Assembly (NCBI GenBank): GCA_014885115.2
Contig: WKLE02005963.1
Location: forward strand, 1 to 18,413
DNA: 18,413 bases
Direction of reading: 5' to 3'
Source of the DNA: Asterionellopsis glacialis
Taxonomy: Eukaryota; Bacillariophyta; Plagiogrammaphyceae; Rhaphoneidales; Asterionellopsidaceae
Translations under genes and position numbers: made by a program
Shown: positions 1-10,047 of the stretch, piece by piece
Layout of the letters: every line of letters begins with the position of its first letter
How positions within the stretch are numbered: the first letter of the stretch is position 1
Notes under the pieces: model-generated
Told to the model about the DNA's origin: nothing
Databases searched by the model: none
What the model saw: the letters and a program-made list of their open reading frames with translations, nothing else

Positions 1-12
1 GGGGGGGGGGGG
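1..12. repeat. Poly-G run at window edge
   Basis: Twelve consecutive G residues open the window and are followed directly by AT-rich sequence. Such a run in an AT-rich genome most likely marks a contig end or sequencing artefact, but a genuine homopolymer cannot be excluded. Confidence 0.8.
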
Positions 13-586
13 TTCAAAAATTGGGAGACAAGTTATTTCGTGTTTTCTCTCTTTCTGCTAACAAAGTGATTTTGAAACACTGCATCCATCATCTCATAAT
101 AGAGCTGTTTGAATATTGCCACTGCAGGTAAGTTTTTTTAAAAAAATCCTGCTCTATCGAAAATAGATTGTATTCTGTGTCCTGTAGTATGGTTCACAAA
201 ACTGTTGATGTGAACACTACAGTCAGTCAGTAGATTGTATTTTGGTGTTTACACTGTTTGTATATGTGAAATAATGTATCAAACAGTATCGAGCCATATT
301 CTTACGTTCTTGTGGCTATCTCATGAAGGTGTGTAACACAGCAAAAGTGGCTTCAAAAATTGTACTCGAAGAATAAAATAAAATCATAACTCGATTACGC
401 ACCAAGCAAACAAGGGACGATGAAGCTGCTTATCATACAACCTGAATAGGGCCTTTATGTGTTCAGAACAAAGCATGAGAACTTAAATCCAAATTGCTGG
501 TAGGCACAATCATTCGTTTTTTAATTAGGTGTGTTGAAAGTATTTTTCACACACTACTTGTAGGAGGGTGTGTACCTTTTCGGTGT
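13..586. other. Intergenic, 3' flank of the RRM gene
   Basis: AT-rich sequence downstream of the minus-strand RRM gene, with no supportable ORF. It must contain that gene's 3' UTR, but I cannot place a polyadenylation site. The only structure of note is the inverted repeat at 182-222, listed separately. Confidence 0.6.
182..222. other. Bulged inverted repeat (possible stem-loop)
   Basis: CTGTAGT (182-188), a 3-nt bulge, then GTTCACA (192-198) pair perfectly with TGTGAAC (209-215) and ACTACAG (216-222). This gives 14 base pairs around a 10-nt loop. It lies about 365 nt beyond the stop codon of the minus-strand RRM gene, so it would sit in the transcript only if the 3' UTR is long. Function unknown. 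Confidence 0.5.
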
Positions 587-2008
587 TTAAACTTTTGATT
601 TACCCATTCCCTTTTTAATTCGTTTTTCAATCTTCTTGATACGTTTATTAGTTTTTGCTTCTGAAACAGCTCGTTTACTCATACCAGTCTTCGTCGCAAC
701 CTTACCCTTATTTTTCTTGGTATCACCTCGAGCACGACGTTTCTTAGTTGTACTAATAGAGCTAGCAGTACTTCCACCAAAACGTTGCTGTTGCTTGTTG
801 GAAATACGTTTCGCAGCACCTGTAGATGATACACCTTGTGTAACGCGTCTACCTTCGAAGTTTCGTCCTTTGTTTGCTGTTGCTGATGATGATGATGATG
901 TTTCATCGACAGCACCACGTTTTCCCTTCCATCGTTTACCACATACCATAACACGTATCGTACGTTTCATATATGTGCTTTGATGCATTTTATTTAAAGC
1001 TGCACTAACCATAGATTTATCTTGAAATAAGATGTATCCAAACCCTTTACACTGCATAGTTTGTGAATCGCGTACAATACGTACATTTTCAATACTATCT
1101 AAGGATTCAAAACCACACCCATCAACAAAGTGTTGTCGCAAGGATGTTTCATCTGCACGGTAGGGCAAATTTCCCACAAACACAGATCGAGATGCATCTT
1201 GTGTAGATGAAGATGAATTAGAATTTGCATAATCAACACGTAAACGTAATTCTGTTTTTGTTTCCTTATCTTTGATGATCGTATTGTTGAGTTCCAATGC
1301 TTTTGGAACAGATTCTAAATCTTCAAAAACAACATAACCCTGTGCTGTCGTTTTGGGGCTTTCATCATCTAATTTTTTAGTATTGACACATACCTTCTTG
1401 ACCATATTTTGATTACCTGCGTGTTCGGGTGGTAATTTAACACCAGCTGTAGCGACTGACCGTAACCGTGTAGACTCAACCTTACCACAAGGTTTGAATA
1501 TAGATGCTAATGACCTACGTGTCGTCGAACGGGGTAAATTTCCAACAAATACAGTACGATCCTCAACATTCTTTTTGTCTGAAGAATCATCTTTGTCTTC
1601 TTTCTTCGCAACTTGATCATTATTGTCCTGAGTGGTTATTTCAGTTGTGTCACTTCCTTCCTTGTTCTTCTTGTTTTTCTTTTTACTTTTCTTCTTTGGA
1701 GAAGGTGATGATGATTCGTCTTCTACCACGTGATCATTCGTCTTTTCGACAGTGGCAGAAGCAGCTGTTGCACGTGCAGTGGTACTTTCCTGTTCTTCCC
1801 CTTTAGATTCAGTAACAGTTCGTTTTCTACTAGTTGGTTTTGGTTGAACTTTATGTTGAGGTTTAGCCGGCAATGATGAAGAGACATCAAATAAACCAAG
1901 CTTGCTTTTGTTAGCTAATGGTGTAGTTGTTGTATCCTTAGTATCAGAAGATCCAAAAATTGATCCCAGCAAGGAAGAATTTGATCCTGCATTGTCAGCT
2001 TCCGACAT
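587..2008 (-). CDS. RBM34/Nop12-like nucleolar RNA-binding protein
   Basis: An intact, intronless 473-aa protein with two RNA-recognition motifs. Family members (yeast Nop12, animal RBM34) are nucleolar and act in 60S subunit / pre-rRNA maturation; that role is inferred by homology. RRM1 spans about 151-260, with RNP2 VFVGNL at 153-158 and RNP1-like AQGYVVFE at 222-229. A roughly 35-residue insertion lies between its first helix region and RNP1, as is usual in this family. RRM2 spans about 274-355, with RNP2 VFVGNL at 276-281 and RNP1 KGFGYILF at 321-328. The N-terminal 150 residues are low-complexity and charged, with a Lys-rich stretch at 105-116. The C-terminus (421-473) is strongly basic. 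Both suit nuclear/nucleolar targeting. A run of TCA serine codons near residues 371-375 is a coding trinucleotide repeat. The ATG at 2006-2008 gives a full family-type N-terminus and the stop is TAA at 587-589. The RRM2 match and motif order make the family assignment strong. Confidence 0.9.
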   Translation of the reverse strand: MSEADNAGSNSSLLGSIFGSSDTKDTTTTPLANKSKLGLFDVSSSLPAKPQHKVQPKPTSRKRTVTESKGEEQESTTARATAASATVEKTNDHVVEDESSSPSPKKKSKKKNKKNKEGSDTTEITTQDNNDQVAKKEDKDDSSDKKNVEDRTVFVGNLPRSTTRRSLASIFKPCGKVESTRLRSVATAGVKLPPEHAGNQNMVKKVCVNTKKLDDESPKTTAQGYVVFEDLESVPKALELNNTIIKDKETKTELRLRVDYANSNSSSSTQDASRSVFVGNLPYRADETSLRQHFVDGCGFESLDSIENVRIVRDSQTMQCKGFGYILFQDKSMVSAALNKMHQSTYMKRTIRVMVCGKRWKGKRGAVDETSSSSSATANKGRNFEGRRVTQGVSSTGAAKRISNKQQQRFGGSTASSISTTKKRRARGDTKKNKGKVATKTGMSKRAVSEAKTNKRIKKIEKRIKKGMGKSKV

Positions 2009-4400
2009 GGTTGATGATATTGCTCAAATGTGCGATGTCTGTGCCGTTCTTCTTGCGTCTTCTGAGTGTGAATGTAATCTTGTTGCTCAACACAACTGCG
2101 TAAAAATATATTCAATTTATATTGAAAGAGCAAAATATACACTGCTTTCTTGCAGTTATGCAAGATGCAAACAAAGGTCGATAAGTGGGTGTGTTTGTGT
2201 TTTCATGATTTGTTCTTTCTCAGACATTATGCTCTTCTGCCAGTTTCCGCCCAATCTTTGCTCTCAAGCTTGGTTGGTGAACAGGAAGTGACGCCTGTCT
2301 GTCAACCTGTGATTCCAAGACTGCCGGAATTTTCCAGCTGAAAACAAAAAATAGGAATCCAAAATTCCTTTTTTCTGTGTGAGGCGCTCCGTTACAGGCA
2401 CGTGGGAGTATACCTGTAGGAACTGCATGTCATAAAGTATAACAAAATTAAGAGAGAGTCAAAACAACCTTTTTTTTCACATTCATGTTTTCTTTTAAAT
2501 TAGAAACCTAGCATGTATTAACACCAGTGGGGCAATTGCATCATCAGAAGGTAATTGTCCCACGAAACGTTGCTGGGATTGCTAGCAGTACTATCAATAC
2601 CGGTACACCAATTCTCAAAGTTCCATCATATCTAGTATCAATGCCAAAGAAGCAGTCACCTGTAAAACCCTCCACTGGTGTCTGCCTCTTCCATTACTTT
2701 CTTTTTTCCTAATGACAATGTTACACCTAAAAATTAAAAACAGAGGTGTAGTATACTATTCTTCTTTTATTTTTAAATGTTAAATGTACATGAAGATATA
2801 TTTTTACAGCAATACTGAACATAATTTGGATTTGCTCTTTTGAGAAAGATCAGATTATTCACCTTTCTATCAATAGTGTTGAATTGATATGAAACACCAG
2901 TATACTGTAGTCTGAAATAATAGAACATACCACTAAAAAGTGGGATGTACTATGATACAGAGAGTTTCATGCATTTGTTGTCTGCCATGACTCCATCTCT
3001 TCTTCTGGTTCTGTTCTCTATCCATTTATCTGTTTGGTGGTGTTGCATTGTCTGTGTAGTATAGTATGTAATTGTTTGTGCAAAGACATTCCATCCATTT
3101 TACAACAAAATACAGCACTAGTACTACAAATATGCATAAGAATATACTATGAAAACATGAAAACCAATCAATAAACACCTTTCATCAACTATTTTTGTTG
3201 GCTACCAGGTAGACTCGTATAGTAATTGTTTTAAGTTGAACTAAGTGTTTTTTGAAATATGTGTTTGGATTAATGTTGTCATGATATCAATGATTAGTAG
3301 CACTCTTTGTTCTAGGCCCTTGGGACATAAAAACCTGGATGTAAGGTGTCCTGACCTGAGACAAATTTTGTGAAAAAAAACTTTCCTGATGAAATCAAGT
3401 TGTCCAAAGAGTAAAGTGTTGTACTAGAGACATAATGGAAGCCTGTAGACTGCTACACAATCTAGTAGTTCTTAATTTTCTCTTCTCTGTTCTCTCCTTT
3501 TTTTTATTTTCTGTATGACAGTAACTTTCTTGCAATATTGTTTTGTGGAAACTTTTACACCACCATTATGGCACAACAAGCTAACTCAATATTTATGAAT
3601 GATGTATATGAACAATAATGCTGGTGCTATACAAAAAGACATAATCATTTCTAATACATTCTTGATTGCTGTGTTAATGGTTGGTTTTCTTGTAATTCTT
3701 GAATTTTCCCATGTTCTTGTCATTGTTGTTGATTGAGAATTGTCTTTTTGTTTCATGTTGGCATTATCCTTTTATTGCATTATTGTTGGGGTCATCTTGT
3801 CTGTTTGTGGTACATTACAAGTTACAAGTACACCCATTTTGTCCTAAGGAGTGATACTCTTCATTTGTTGGATATTGCCTGCCATGTAACTGTCCTAGAG
3901 TGGTGGTGTGTCCCCAGGTCAATCCTGTTGGAGTGGATACCTCTGGCCCTTAGCAATTAAATAATACATCTTATTACACCATATAATTATAGTATTATCC
4001 ACAGTATTGATAATTTCACTTTTTTGTGGATAAGTCAAGTAACTTTGATGCCCTATAATGACAGGTTCCAGATGTGAGTGGGCCGGTCTGTGACATTCTG
4101 GCTGTACTGCACATGTAGAATATTTTTTTTTAATTTGGGTATACTATATCTATGAATGTATAAAGAACATATGCAATTTTTCAGATTTATTGTCTTTTCT
4201 CAACACATGGTAAATGGATGCACTACTAGTTTAGAACCAATTCTTTCTTCTGTTTATTTTTCTTTTTTGCATCAATACTGTCATTCAATGATATCAAGAT
4301 GGGATCACTCCTTTCATCAGAAGAGCATCCCTCAGGATAAAGCCAAGTATATCGCAACAGAGCTATGTCTTTTCTGAATATGTTTCATCCTTGTTTTGTT
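2009..4400. other. AT-rich intergenic region without a supportable gene
   Basis: This stretch must hold the 5' UTR and promoter of the minus-strand RRM gene just above 2009. Beyond that I find only short, biased ORFs without domains. A small hairpin (AGGAAT at 2353-2358, ATTCCT at 2364-2369) and one coding-like island (2527-2712, listed separately) are the only items of note. From about 2700 on the sequence is T-rich and resembles decayed repeat DNA, but I could not tie it to an element. Confidence 0.5.
2527..2712. other. Unrecognised coding-like island
   Basis: Between about 2545 and 2680 the composition changes from AT-rich to mixed and both strands are open for roughly 45 codons. The plus strand reads a 61-aa ORF containing VPSYLVSMPKKQSPVKPSTG. 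The minus strand reads a start-less peptide with GDCFFGIDTRYDGTLRIGVP followed by a hydrophobic stretch. I recognise neither. It may be an exon remnant, a transposon scrap or chance. Neither strand can be preferred from sequence alone. Confidence 0.2.
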
Positions 4401-4489
4401 TGTCAATTTGGGGTTTCACAAGGCAAAAAAATTATCATTTTATCATCTGGCCCCTTTTTAGTATTTACAAGAGATCCTCATTTGACTGT

Positions 4490-4895
4490 TTCTCCTATAC
4501 CAATGTGATGCAATGGGCAGCTGTTGTTTCTCAGGTAACAGGAGATTTTTACAAAGATGTGATCAGACACCTTGTTAGTGTCATTTGGTTGTCTAAAACT
4601 AAAACAGTCTAGAATTTTAACACATGTATTTCATTTAGTCATTTACTATGTTGGCCACCTTTGACCACTGCTCCTATCTCCTGAATGGGATGTACTGGAC
4701 AGTTTTTGTTCCACAAGTAGCTAGACATTTTTCCATAGATAGGGTTTGATACCTCACATGTAATATTTGGGTGTCTAGAACTTTAACAATCAACAATCAC
4801 AACATCTGTACTTAACAACTGAAAGTTCAGCAATGTTGGCTACCTTCAACTGCTTCTTCCATCTGCAGTTGATGTACTGGACAGCTGTCCTTTTA
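4490..4895. repeat. Degenerate 182-bp tandem array (about 2-3 units)
   Basis: The anchor GATGYAMTGGRCAG recurs at 4507, 4689 and 4871, exactly 182 bp apart each time. A second shared block, TTGGCYACCTT, recurs at 4651 and 4836. Units are diverged but collinear. The array lies directly beyond the 3' end of the minus-strand transposase-like pseudogene, so it could be that element's subterminal repeat. Confidence 0.6.
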
Positions 4896-4961
4896 AGAAG
4901 AGTTCCAATTTAGTGTTTTCATCATTCACATGATAAAACCTTGATTGGATCTTTTTTGTGT

Positions 4962-5966
4962 TCACTCTGTTTTGTTATGTTTTTTAAACTGTTTAACACC
5001 ATCAAAGGTATCTGGTAATGAACAAAGTTGTGCTGCCTCTTTTGTAAGGCTTTTATTATCACATTTGTCCTCTGTCCATGGACTTAGCTACCATCTTCTT
5101 TTCACTTTCATCCTTTTCAGGTTCATCTATAGTAAACATGCATTTAGCTAAGTACATCTTATCTACAGCATTTAGGCCATCTACCACACCTTTGCCATGA
5201 CTTGGTGCACAGATAAGATATAAGATGGCCTATTATGATTCCATACTTGTACACAAGTTGTGATAAGAAAATAAGAAACAATAGGCCTTTGCACACCTAT
5301 AGTACTGCTTGATGCAACCATCTGTATCATCATAGAAAATGGTGAACTGCACCTTCAAGGCCTTTTTATCTTTTAAAAATTGAAATAGCTTGTCCATATG
5401 TGTATTGGTTGTGCTAGCATCCTGACAGGACTCATCCAAAAAGTGAGAATGAAATTAATGTACAAATAGTACTGCACACTTGAACCTCTCATAGATAAAG
5501 TCAGACCATTTCCAAAATGTTCTGATTGGACTTCCTTGTTGAAGCTGGCTGACAGTTGTTCAGCAAAGTCCCTATTGGATCTTATACTGGTCTCATCTTC
5601 CTCATATGCCTATTTCTGTGTCCCACTACAACCACTCTTAGATAGTATGCTTACATAATTCATGTGAAATCTGTACTTCTTCAATGCAGGCATGTAGAAC
5701 TCTTCATGGATGGTTCTTATTGGTTTTGTAAGCAATGTAAGATGATTCCTATTTCTTATCTTTGCCTTTTTGGGAATGTCTGCACATACTGCTGGTTGAC
5801 ATGTTGGACCTTCTTTGCTATGTAGCTGCAAATGGCCATATATGGAACACGTTGTGACCAGCTGATACACATGAAATTGTATCATGTCAACACTGTCATC
5901 TGTACTGAATTTTTCTCATCTTTGGAACTGTGTAACTGGGACAATCACCACAGTGTCCTAGAACAC
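4962..5966 (-). pseudogene. Transposase-like protein, C-terminal part, degenerate
   Basis: Read from high to low coordinates, the minus strand encodes a run of conserved blocks interrupted by stops and frameshifts. In order they are: a Cys-rich segment near 5960 (GHCGDCP); FYMPALKKYRFH and LSKSGC; a TAG stop near 5610; SIRSNRDFAEQLSASFNKEV and HFGNG; THMDKLF; FYDDTDGCIKQYYRCAKAY; then APSHGKGVVDGLNAVDKMYL at about 5210-5150. The plus-strand copy at 8434-10990 shows the same blocks in the same order. Asp-containing DGC..QY(R)C and HGK..VDGLNA motifs suggest the catalytic core of a DDE-type transposase, but this is inference and I cannot name the superfamily. The N-terminal half is missing here; a candidate lies at 11760-13600 on the same strand. 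The retrotransposon relic starts about 70 bp upstream. Non-functional as it stands. Confidence 0.7.
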
Positions 5967-6037
5967 AATTTCAATAGTTTTGTTCAAATCCAGGTACAGG
6001 TATACACATGATTTCCTTACATGTATCCCAGTGTAGT

Positions 6038-6714
6038 TCATTTACTTCCCCATTTGTCCTGTGTACATTTGTAGTATGGTGTTATCCACCAGATGTTGAC
6101 TCTCTCTTCTATGACACCTCTATGGATGTGGACAGTACCACTTGTAAATACTTGAATAACCTGATGAGGATAGGTATGCTGAGGTTTGTCCAACTTAGCT
6201 ATCTTTCCCAGCTTCTCTAGTGTAATTAGGTCACCTATGGAATATATGTGGTGTTGCCATTTATGGTTTTCCTTTTGGTTATTTTGATTAATTAAGGTTT
6301 GTTTCTTATTATGGATATGTGCCCAATTAGCTTGAAATATAGTTGGTAGTATACATGTCCAAATACTAATTGTCCAGGTGTAGCTTCTAACGTAGTATGA
6401 TATGTACTGCATCATGTAGCTTACACTACAGAGCTAAGTATGTCTTCCCATGGTTCATCATCTCCTATAGTAGGTAGATTGGTGGATTTATGTAGTATAT
6501 CAAGTGTACGTAAGGAGTTACCTACTATGACTTGGTGTACCCATTCTATGATACCATTTGATTGGGGATTATATGTAGTTATTGTTGGCTTTCTCTCAAG
6601 TCCAAAGTTTCATCTTGTTTGGTTGAATACACTTTTAAACTCTGAGCCATTGTTGTAGCCTACATACTGTGGGTGTGGATACTGTCATAACCAGGCAAAG
6701 TGGAAAACTTCTTT
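6038..6714 (-). pseudogene. LTR-retrotransposon integrase, C-terminal half, degenerate
   Basis: The minus strand encodes the second half of a retroviral-type integrase. From about 6714 downward: FHFAWL, then YNNGSEF at 6637-6657, where the second catalytic Asp of the usual DNGSEF has become Asn. This is followed by TYNPQSNGIIEWVHQV, which contains the catalytic Glu (codon 6544-6546), then TYHTTLEATPGQLVFG, a frameshift, ILPTIFQANWAHIHNKKQTL, and a GPY/F-like tail (YSIGDLITLEKLGKIAKLDK ... NGTV-like ... RVNI..ITPYY). The order matches Ty3/gypsy-type integrases. Stops occur near 6617 and 6425. There is no reverse transcriptase, RNase H, protease or integrase zinc-binding domain upstream. Instead the frame comes within about 50 bp of the Gag relic. 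Inactive: lost catalytic Asp, stops and frameshifts. Confidence 0.8.
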
Positions 6715-6759
6715 ACATTTCTTTGTCTTACTCTCTTTCAATAGTTTGAGCAAATTAAT

Positions 6760-7803
6760 CATTGCATTCACCTATTCTTGCATGAACATCTTAAGATTAT
6801 TGCAATACTTCTTCTTTGATTTGTCCCCAGTACATTTGAAGGTGTTATGGTTGTTCATACAGTAGTTGCTACACCATTTATGGGTATGCTGGCATTTTTG
6901 ATCATGCTTGTGGTTAGAGCAATTGGAATTCTTTTTGGTTTGTTCACACTTGCAATCTCCCTTTGGCTTCCTAGGGGTTTTGGACTTAAAGAGCACTGCG
7001 TCAATATTGTTGCGCACTTCAAGTTTCTTGAAGTAATCTACAGTATCTTCCCACAAGAGATTGTGCAAATTGAGATGGCTAGCCAATAGGGCAGATTGCC
7101 ACTTGAGTGGTTTCAATCTATTCAGGATGTCCACAAGTTTGTCATTGTCAAATTTTTGAATATTTTTACCATTGTGATCTATCCGAAAATAAATATTCAT
7201 TCAACTGGCAAGCCTCATGGTAAACTCACTAAGTGAACTTGCTGGTCATAGGTAGATCTTCTGGAGCCTAGCTGCATGTCTAGATGAGAAAAAATTCTTG
7301 CCTACATTGCTGAGTACTAGTTCAAAGAGAGCTTTTGAATCTTTTTGATTTGGCTTCTTCAATCTGGCATTCTTGCTTTGGCAGTTGGTATTGGCTGCTT
7401 GGAAAATCTGCCTTGTTCTGCCTTTCAAGAGGGTGAGAGCCATTGAAGTTTTGTATGAAGCCTTAATTAAGGGTCCCTCTAAACTTCAGCAAATTCAATC
7501 CTCCATTGGATCCACTCTTCAGCAGATCCATCTTCAAATTGTTTGACCCTCTTTTCAATTGTCTCAGCATCTGAGGATTGATCAGAAGGGTTGATGAGGA
7601 CCTCTATGGTCTTGTATGCATCTTTGTTGTTGTCCTTGTTTGACTCTGACCTCTCCTTCTTTTGTTTCCACAAAGGGAATAGCAGGAGGATTCAGCAGAG
7701 TCTGCTGTTGACTCAACTCCTGAGCTTTCTTCTGAAACTCATTGGAGGGGTATGGAGCCTTCATGCTTTGCAAGTTAATTATCTCTGAAAGAGCAAGTAG
7801 CAT
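6760..7803 (-). pseudogene. LTR-retrotransposon Gag polyprotein, degenerate
   Basis: Four overlapping minus-strand reading frames together make a Gag-like protein. The pieces are 7582-7803 (MLLALSEIINLQSMKAPYPS), 7479-7673 (FEDGSAEEWIQWRIEF), 7246-about 7470 (LTLLKGRTRQIFQAA, and later VGKNFFSSRHAARLQKIYL) and 6772-about 7245 (DNDKLVDILNRLKPLKWQSA, LLWEDTVDYFKKLEVRNNID). A basic segment and a CCHC-type zinc knuckle follow at the C-terminus. The knuckle reads CSNYCMNNHNTFKC, spaced CX3CX3HX4C rather than the canonical CX2CX4HX4C, as expected from a small in-frame rearrangement. The family role is the capsid/nucleocapsid of an LTR retrotransposon particle. At least three frameshifts and a TGA stop at the 7201 boundary make it non-functional. 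Confidence 0.75.
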
Positions 7804-7822
7804 TACTATGCCCTATGCTGCT

Positions 7823-8293
7823 AGTGTTGACAGTAGCACAACAATCAGACAAACAACACAGAAAAGAAAATAAGACTTTTATTTGGTGATGAAAACTATG
7901 AGACTATTTTAATCAAGAAGTGAGATTCAGAAAATATTTAGCAAGAGGTAAATTGGAGTCTGTCTGCATGTCCACACAACAACCATCCTCAAGAGTGTCC
8001 TACAGGGAGTGTAGTTCACTGTAACATTTTTTGCAGGACCAGTCAAAGTAATCCAACCACAAGAAAGTACTATGGTAGAATATTGAAAGTTGGACAAAAA
8101 GTCACATCTTGCAATGGACTTATCTTTTTAATCATTAATGCATGATGCAAATGAGCAAGACCATAGGGTCAGATTCTACATAAACCAAGGAATCTGAGCA
8201 TATATTCACATGTATCATTTGTTCCAGCCAGTTTTGAGCATTTTGCACCACAGTTTGTGACACATTGTGACTCCTTTGTGTCATTGTGTCACA
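7823..8293 (-). mobile_element. Possible 5' LTR/leader of the retrotransposon relic
   Basis: This non-coding stretch sits directly upstream (minus orientation) of the Gag start. Read on the minus strand it could begin with TGTGACACA (8293-8285) and end near ACTGTCAACA around 7820, giving TG...CA-like ends about 470 bp apart. An AATAAA lies inside near 7875. An inverted repeat of TGTGACACA (8256-8264 and 8285-8293) marks its outer edge. I see no convincing tRNA primer-binding site and no matching second LTR below 6038, so the call is tentative. Confidence 0.3.
8256..8293. repeat. 9-bp inverted repeat TGTGACACA / TGTGTCACA
   Basis: TGTGACACA at 8256-8264 is the exact reverse complement of TGTGTCACA at 8285-8293. 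It lies at the boundary between the minus-strand retrotransposon relic and the plus-strand transposase-like relic, so it may mark an element end. Confidence 0.5.
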
Positions 8294-10018
8294 TTAACCT
8301 TAAGATACGCACCAGCTCATGCTTTCTCTTGTAGCACATCCTGTATAAATTTTACCAAAGTAAAAATTGAAATTTTGCACTGCCAATTTTTGGGAAAAAT
8401 AAAACACAACATAAAATATGTAACAAAGGAATTGCCACCATGGGCCATCCTTGCAAAGGATGCATTGGGTCCCACCAAAAGGCAGGCACTGACTGCTCAA
8501 GGATTAAGCAGTTGCCAAGGAAGACAGAGGTGAAGGTGCATCACAAAAAATAGTGACAATTCTATTGGTAAAAGTGTATCAGTAGAGTAATCCTTGACAA
8601 TCCACAAAATGCAAATGACAATACCAAATCTGACAACAAAGAATGCTGCTACTACTCCCCTACCACCCACACCATCAAGCTTCATAACACCAACTACCAT
8701 TTGTCCTCCATTACCCTTACTTCAAAATGGAAGGACTGTTGCACTGCCAGGTGGCAGTGATCTTCTTGAAATGTCACAAAAACAACAAGAAGAACTTTTT
8801 AGGTACAACAAGGCAGGAAAAAGACACAGCAATGCTAATATAAGGAAAGCAAAGTCCCAAGCATGTCTGAAAATAGTAGATACCATTAATTCTGCTGTCC
8901 CATCTCCACCATGTACTGTAGTATTGAAAGATCCACTAACTCATCCTAATGTAATTAAGAATACAATAGAAATAGCTGTCAAAGTGGTGGAACCCAAAAA
9001 TAATTTACATAATCATTACACAACACTCAACCTTATACAAACAAAAATGATGTTGAACAGAGCCCTAACCACCAATTTAATAAAGGGAGATCAACTGATG
9101 ACAAACCATCTTATGTTGAAACTGTATTATCAACAATGGCTGAGTCACCAGATGCCCCAAGCAACCATAAGATTAGCTAACATAAAAAATTTGAGAACTA
9201 AATCTACCCTATACATCGGGTAGAAATTTGTTACAGCAGTCAAAAGACAAGAGGACAAATTTAATTAACAAAAAGCAGGGGTTAAGTGGTCCAAGAAAAA
9301 GGCAAGAAAGGCCTATATGAAAGTCAACCACATCATCCAAAAAAAGTTATCTCAGTGGGTTCTTGATCATCCCAATATTGTACGCTCAAAAATTGTAAAA
9401 GATACTCTACTCATTAAAAACCTGATACCAGTGAGAAAGAGAGAATTGGTAAGCTACTTTTAGAAACATCAATTAGCAAATTGACTAATGACCTCATTGA
9501 TCCTATAATTGGTTTGTCTGAGGCAAGAGATAAAGATGGGAAATTACAAATGAGTGACACCATGTTGCATTATTTATTACCCAAGTACATAAAAAATGAC
9601 AGAATACCACAAACAAATTATTTACTTACAAATGTCTATCATAAATTCATTTTTTAAGAGCATGCCAGGACAAAATATACATTAAATATAAAGTATTAGA
9701 GTATGAATGTATTAAAATGTTCAAATTATTTTTTTTAGTCTACCTAGAGCTGTCTACAGACCAATTGTCACAAATTGGTCCTCCTAATCCTGGAACAACT
9801 CTTGTACAAAAGATACCACTAATATTGGTACTTTTATGACTGAACATTATATCCCCCTTTTAAAAAATATGATAGTCAGCTTAATCATGTAGTTATGTTA
9901 TCAAAACAACATTGTGGTTCAAAAAGAAATGTATTAATTAAAGAACATGCAAGGGATGTGAAAACCAGAAGTGATTAAGCAGACAGCAGGTTGTCAGCTA
10001 AGTTTAATGATGAGATAA

Positions 10019-10047
10019 AGTCTGACCATTTGCCAAATGGTCAGACT
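10019..10047. repeat. 29-bp perfect palindrome
   Basis: AGTCTGACCATTTG (10019-10032), a single C, then CAAATGGTCAGACT (10034-10047): two perfect 14-nt arms around one base. It lies inside the coding relic over the SDHLPNGQ block. The paralogous minus-strand copy (around 5502-5528) has only an imperfect version, so the perfect symmetry arose in this copy. Confidence 0.9.

Noticed and set aside
122..132. Perfect 5' splice-site string CAGGTAAGT on the plus strand
   Set aside because: No coding sequence leads into it and no acceptor or downstream exon is visible. One match to a short consensus is not enough.
636..983. Plus-strand 115-aa ORF opposite the RRM gene
   Set aside because: It is antisense to the Lys/Ser-rich C-terminus of a well-supported gene; its hydrophobic composition follows from that.
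5970..5995. GTTCAAATCC resembling a tRNA T-loop
   Set aside because: The flanking bases do not form a T stem, and no acceptor, D or anticodon arm is present on either strand.
8434..8443. GCCACCATGG, a textbook Kozak start context
   Set aside because: The reading frame runs through it from upstream, the paralogous copy has Met at the same aligned place without this context, and the downstream frame is broken, so it is probably chance.
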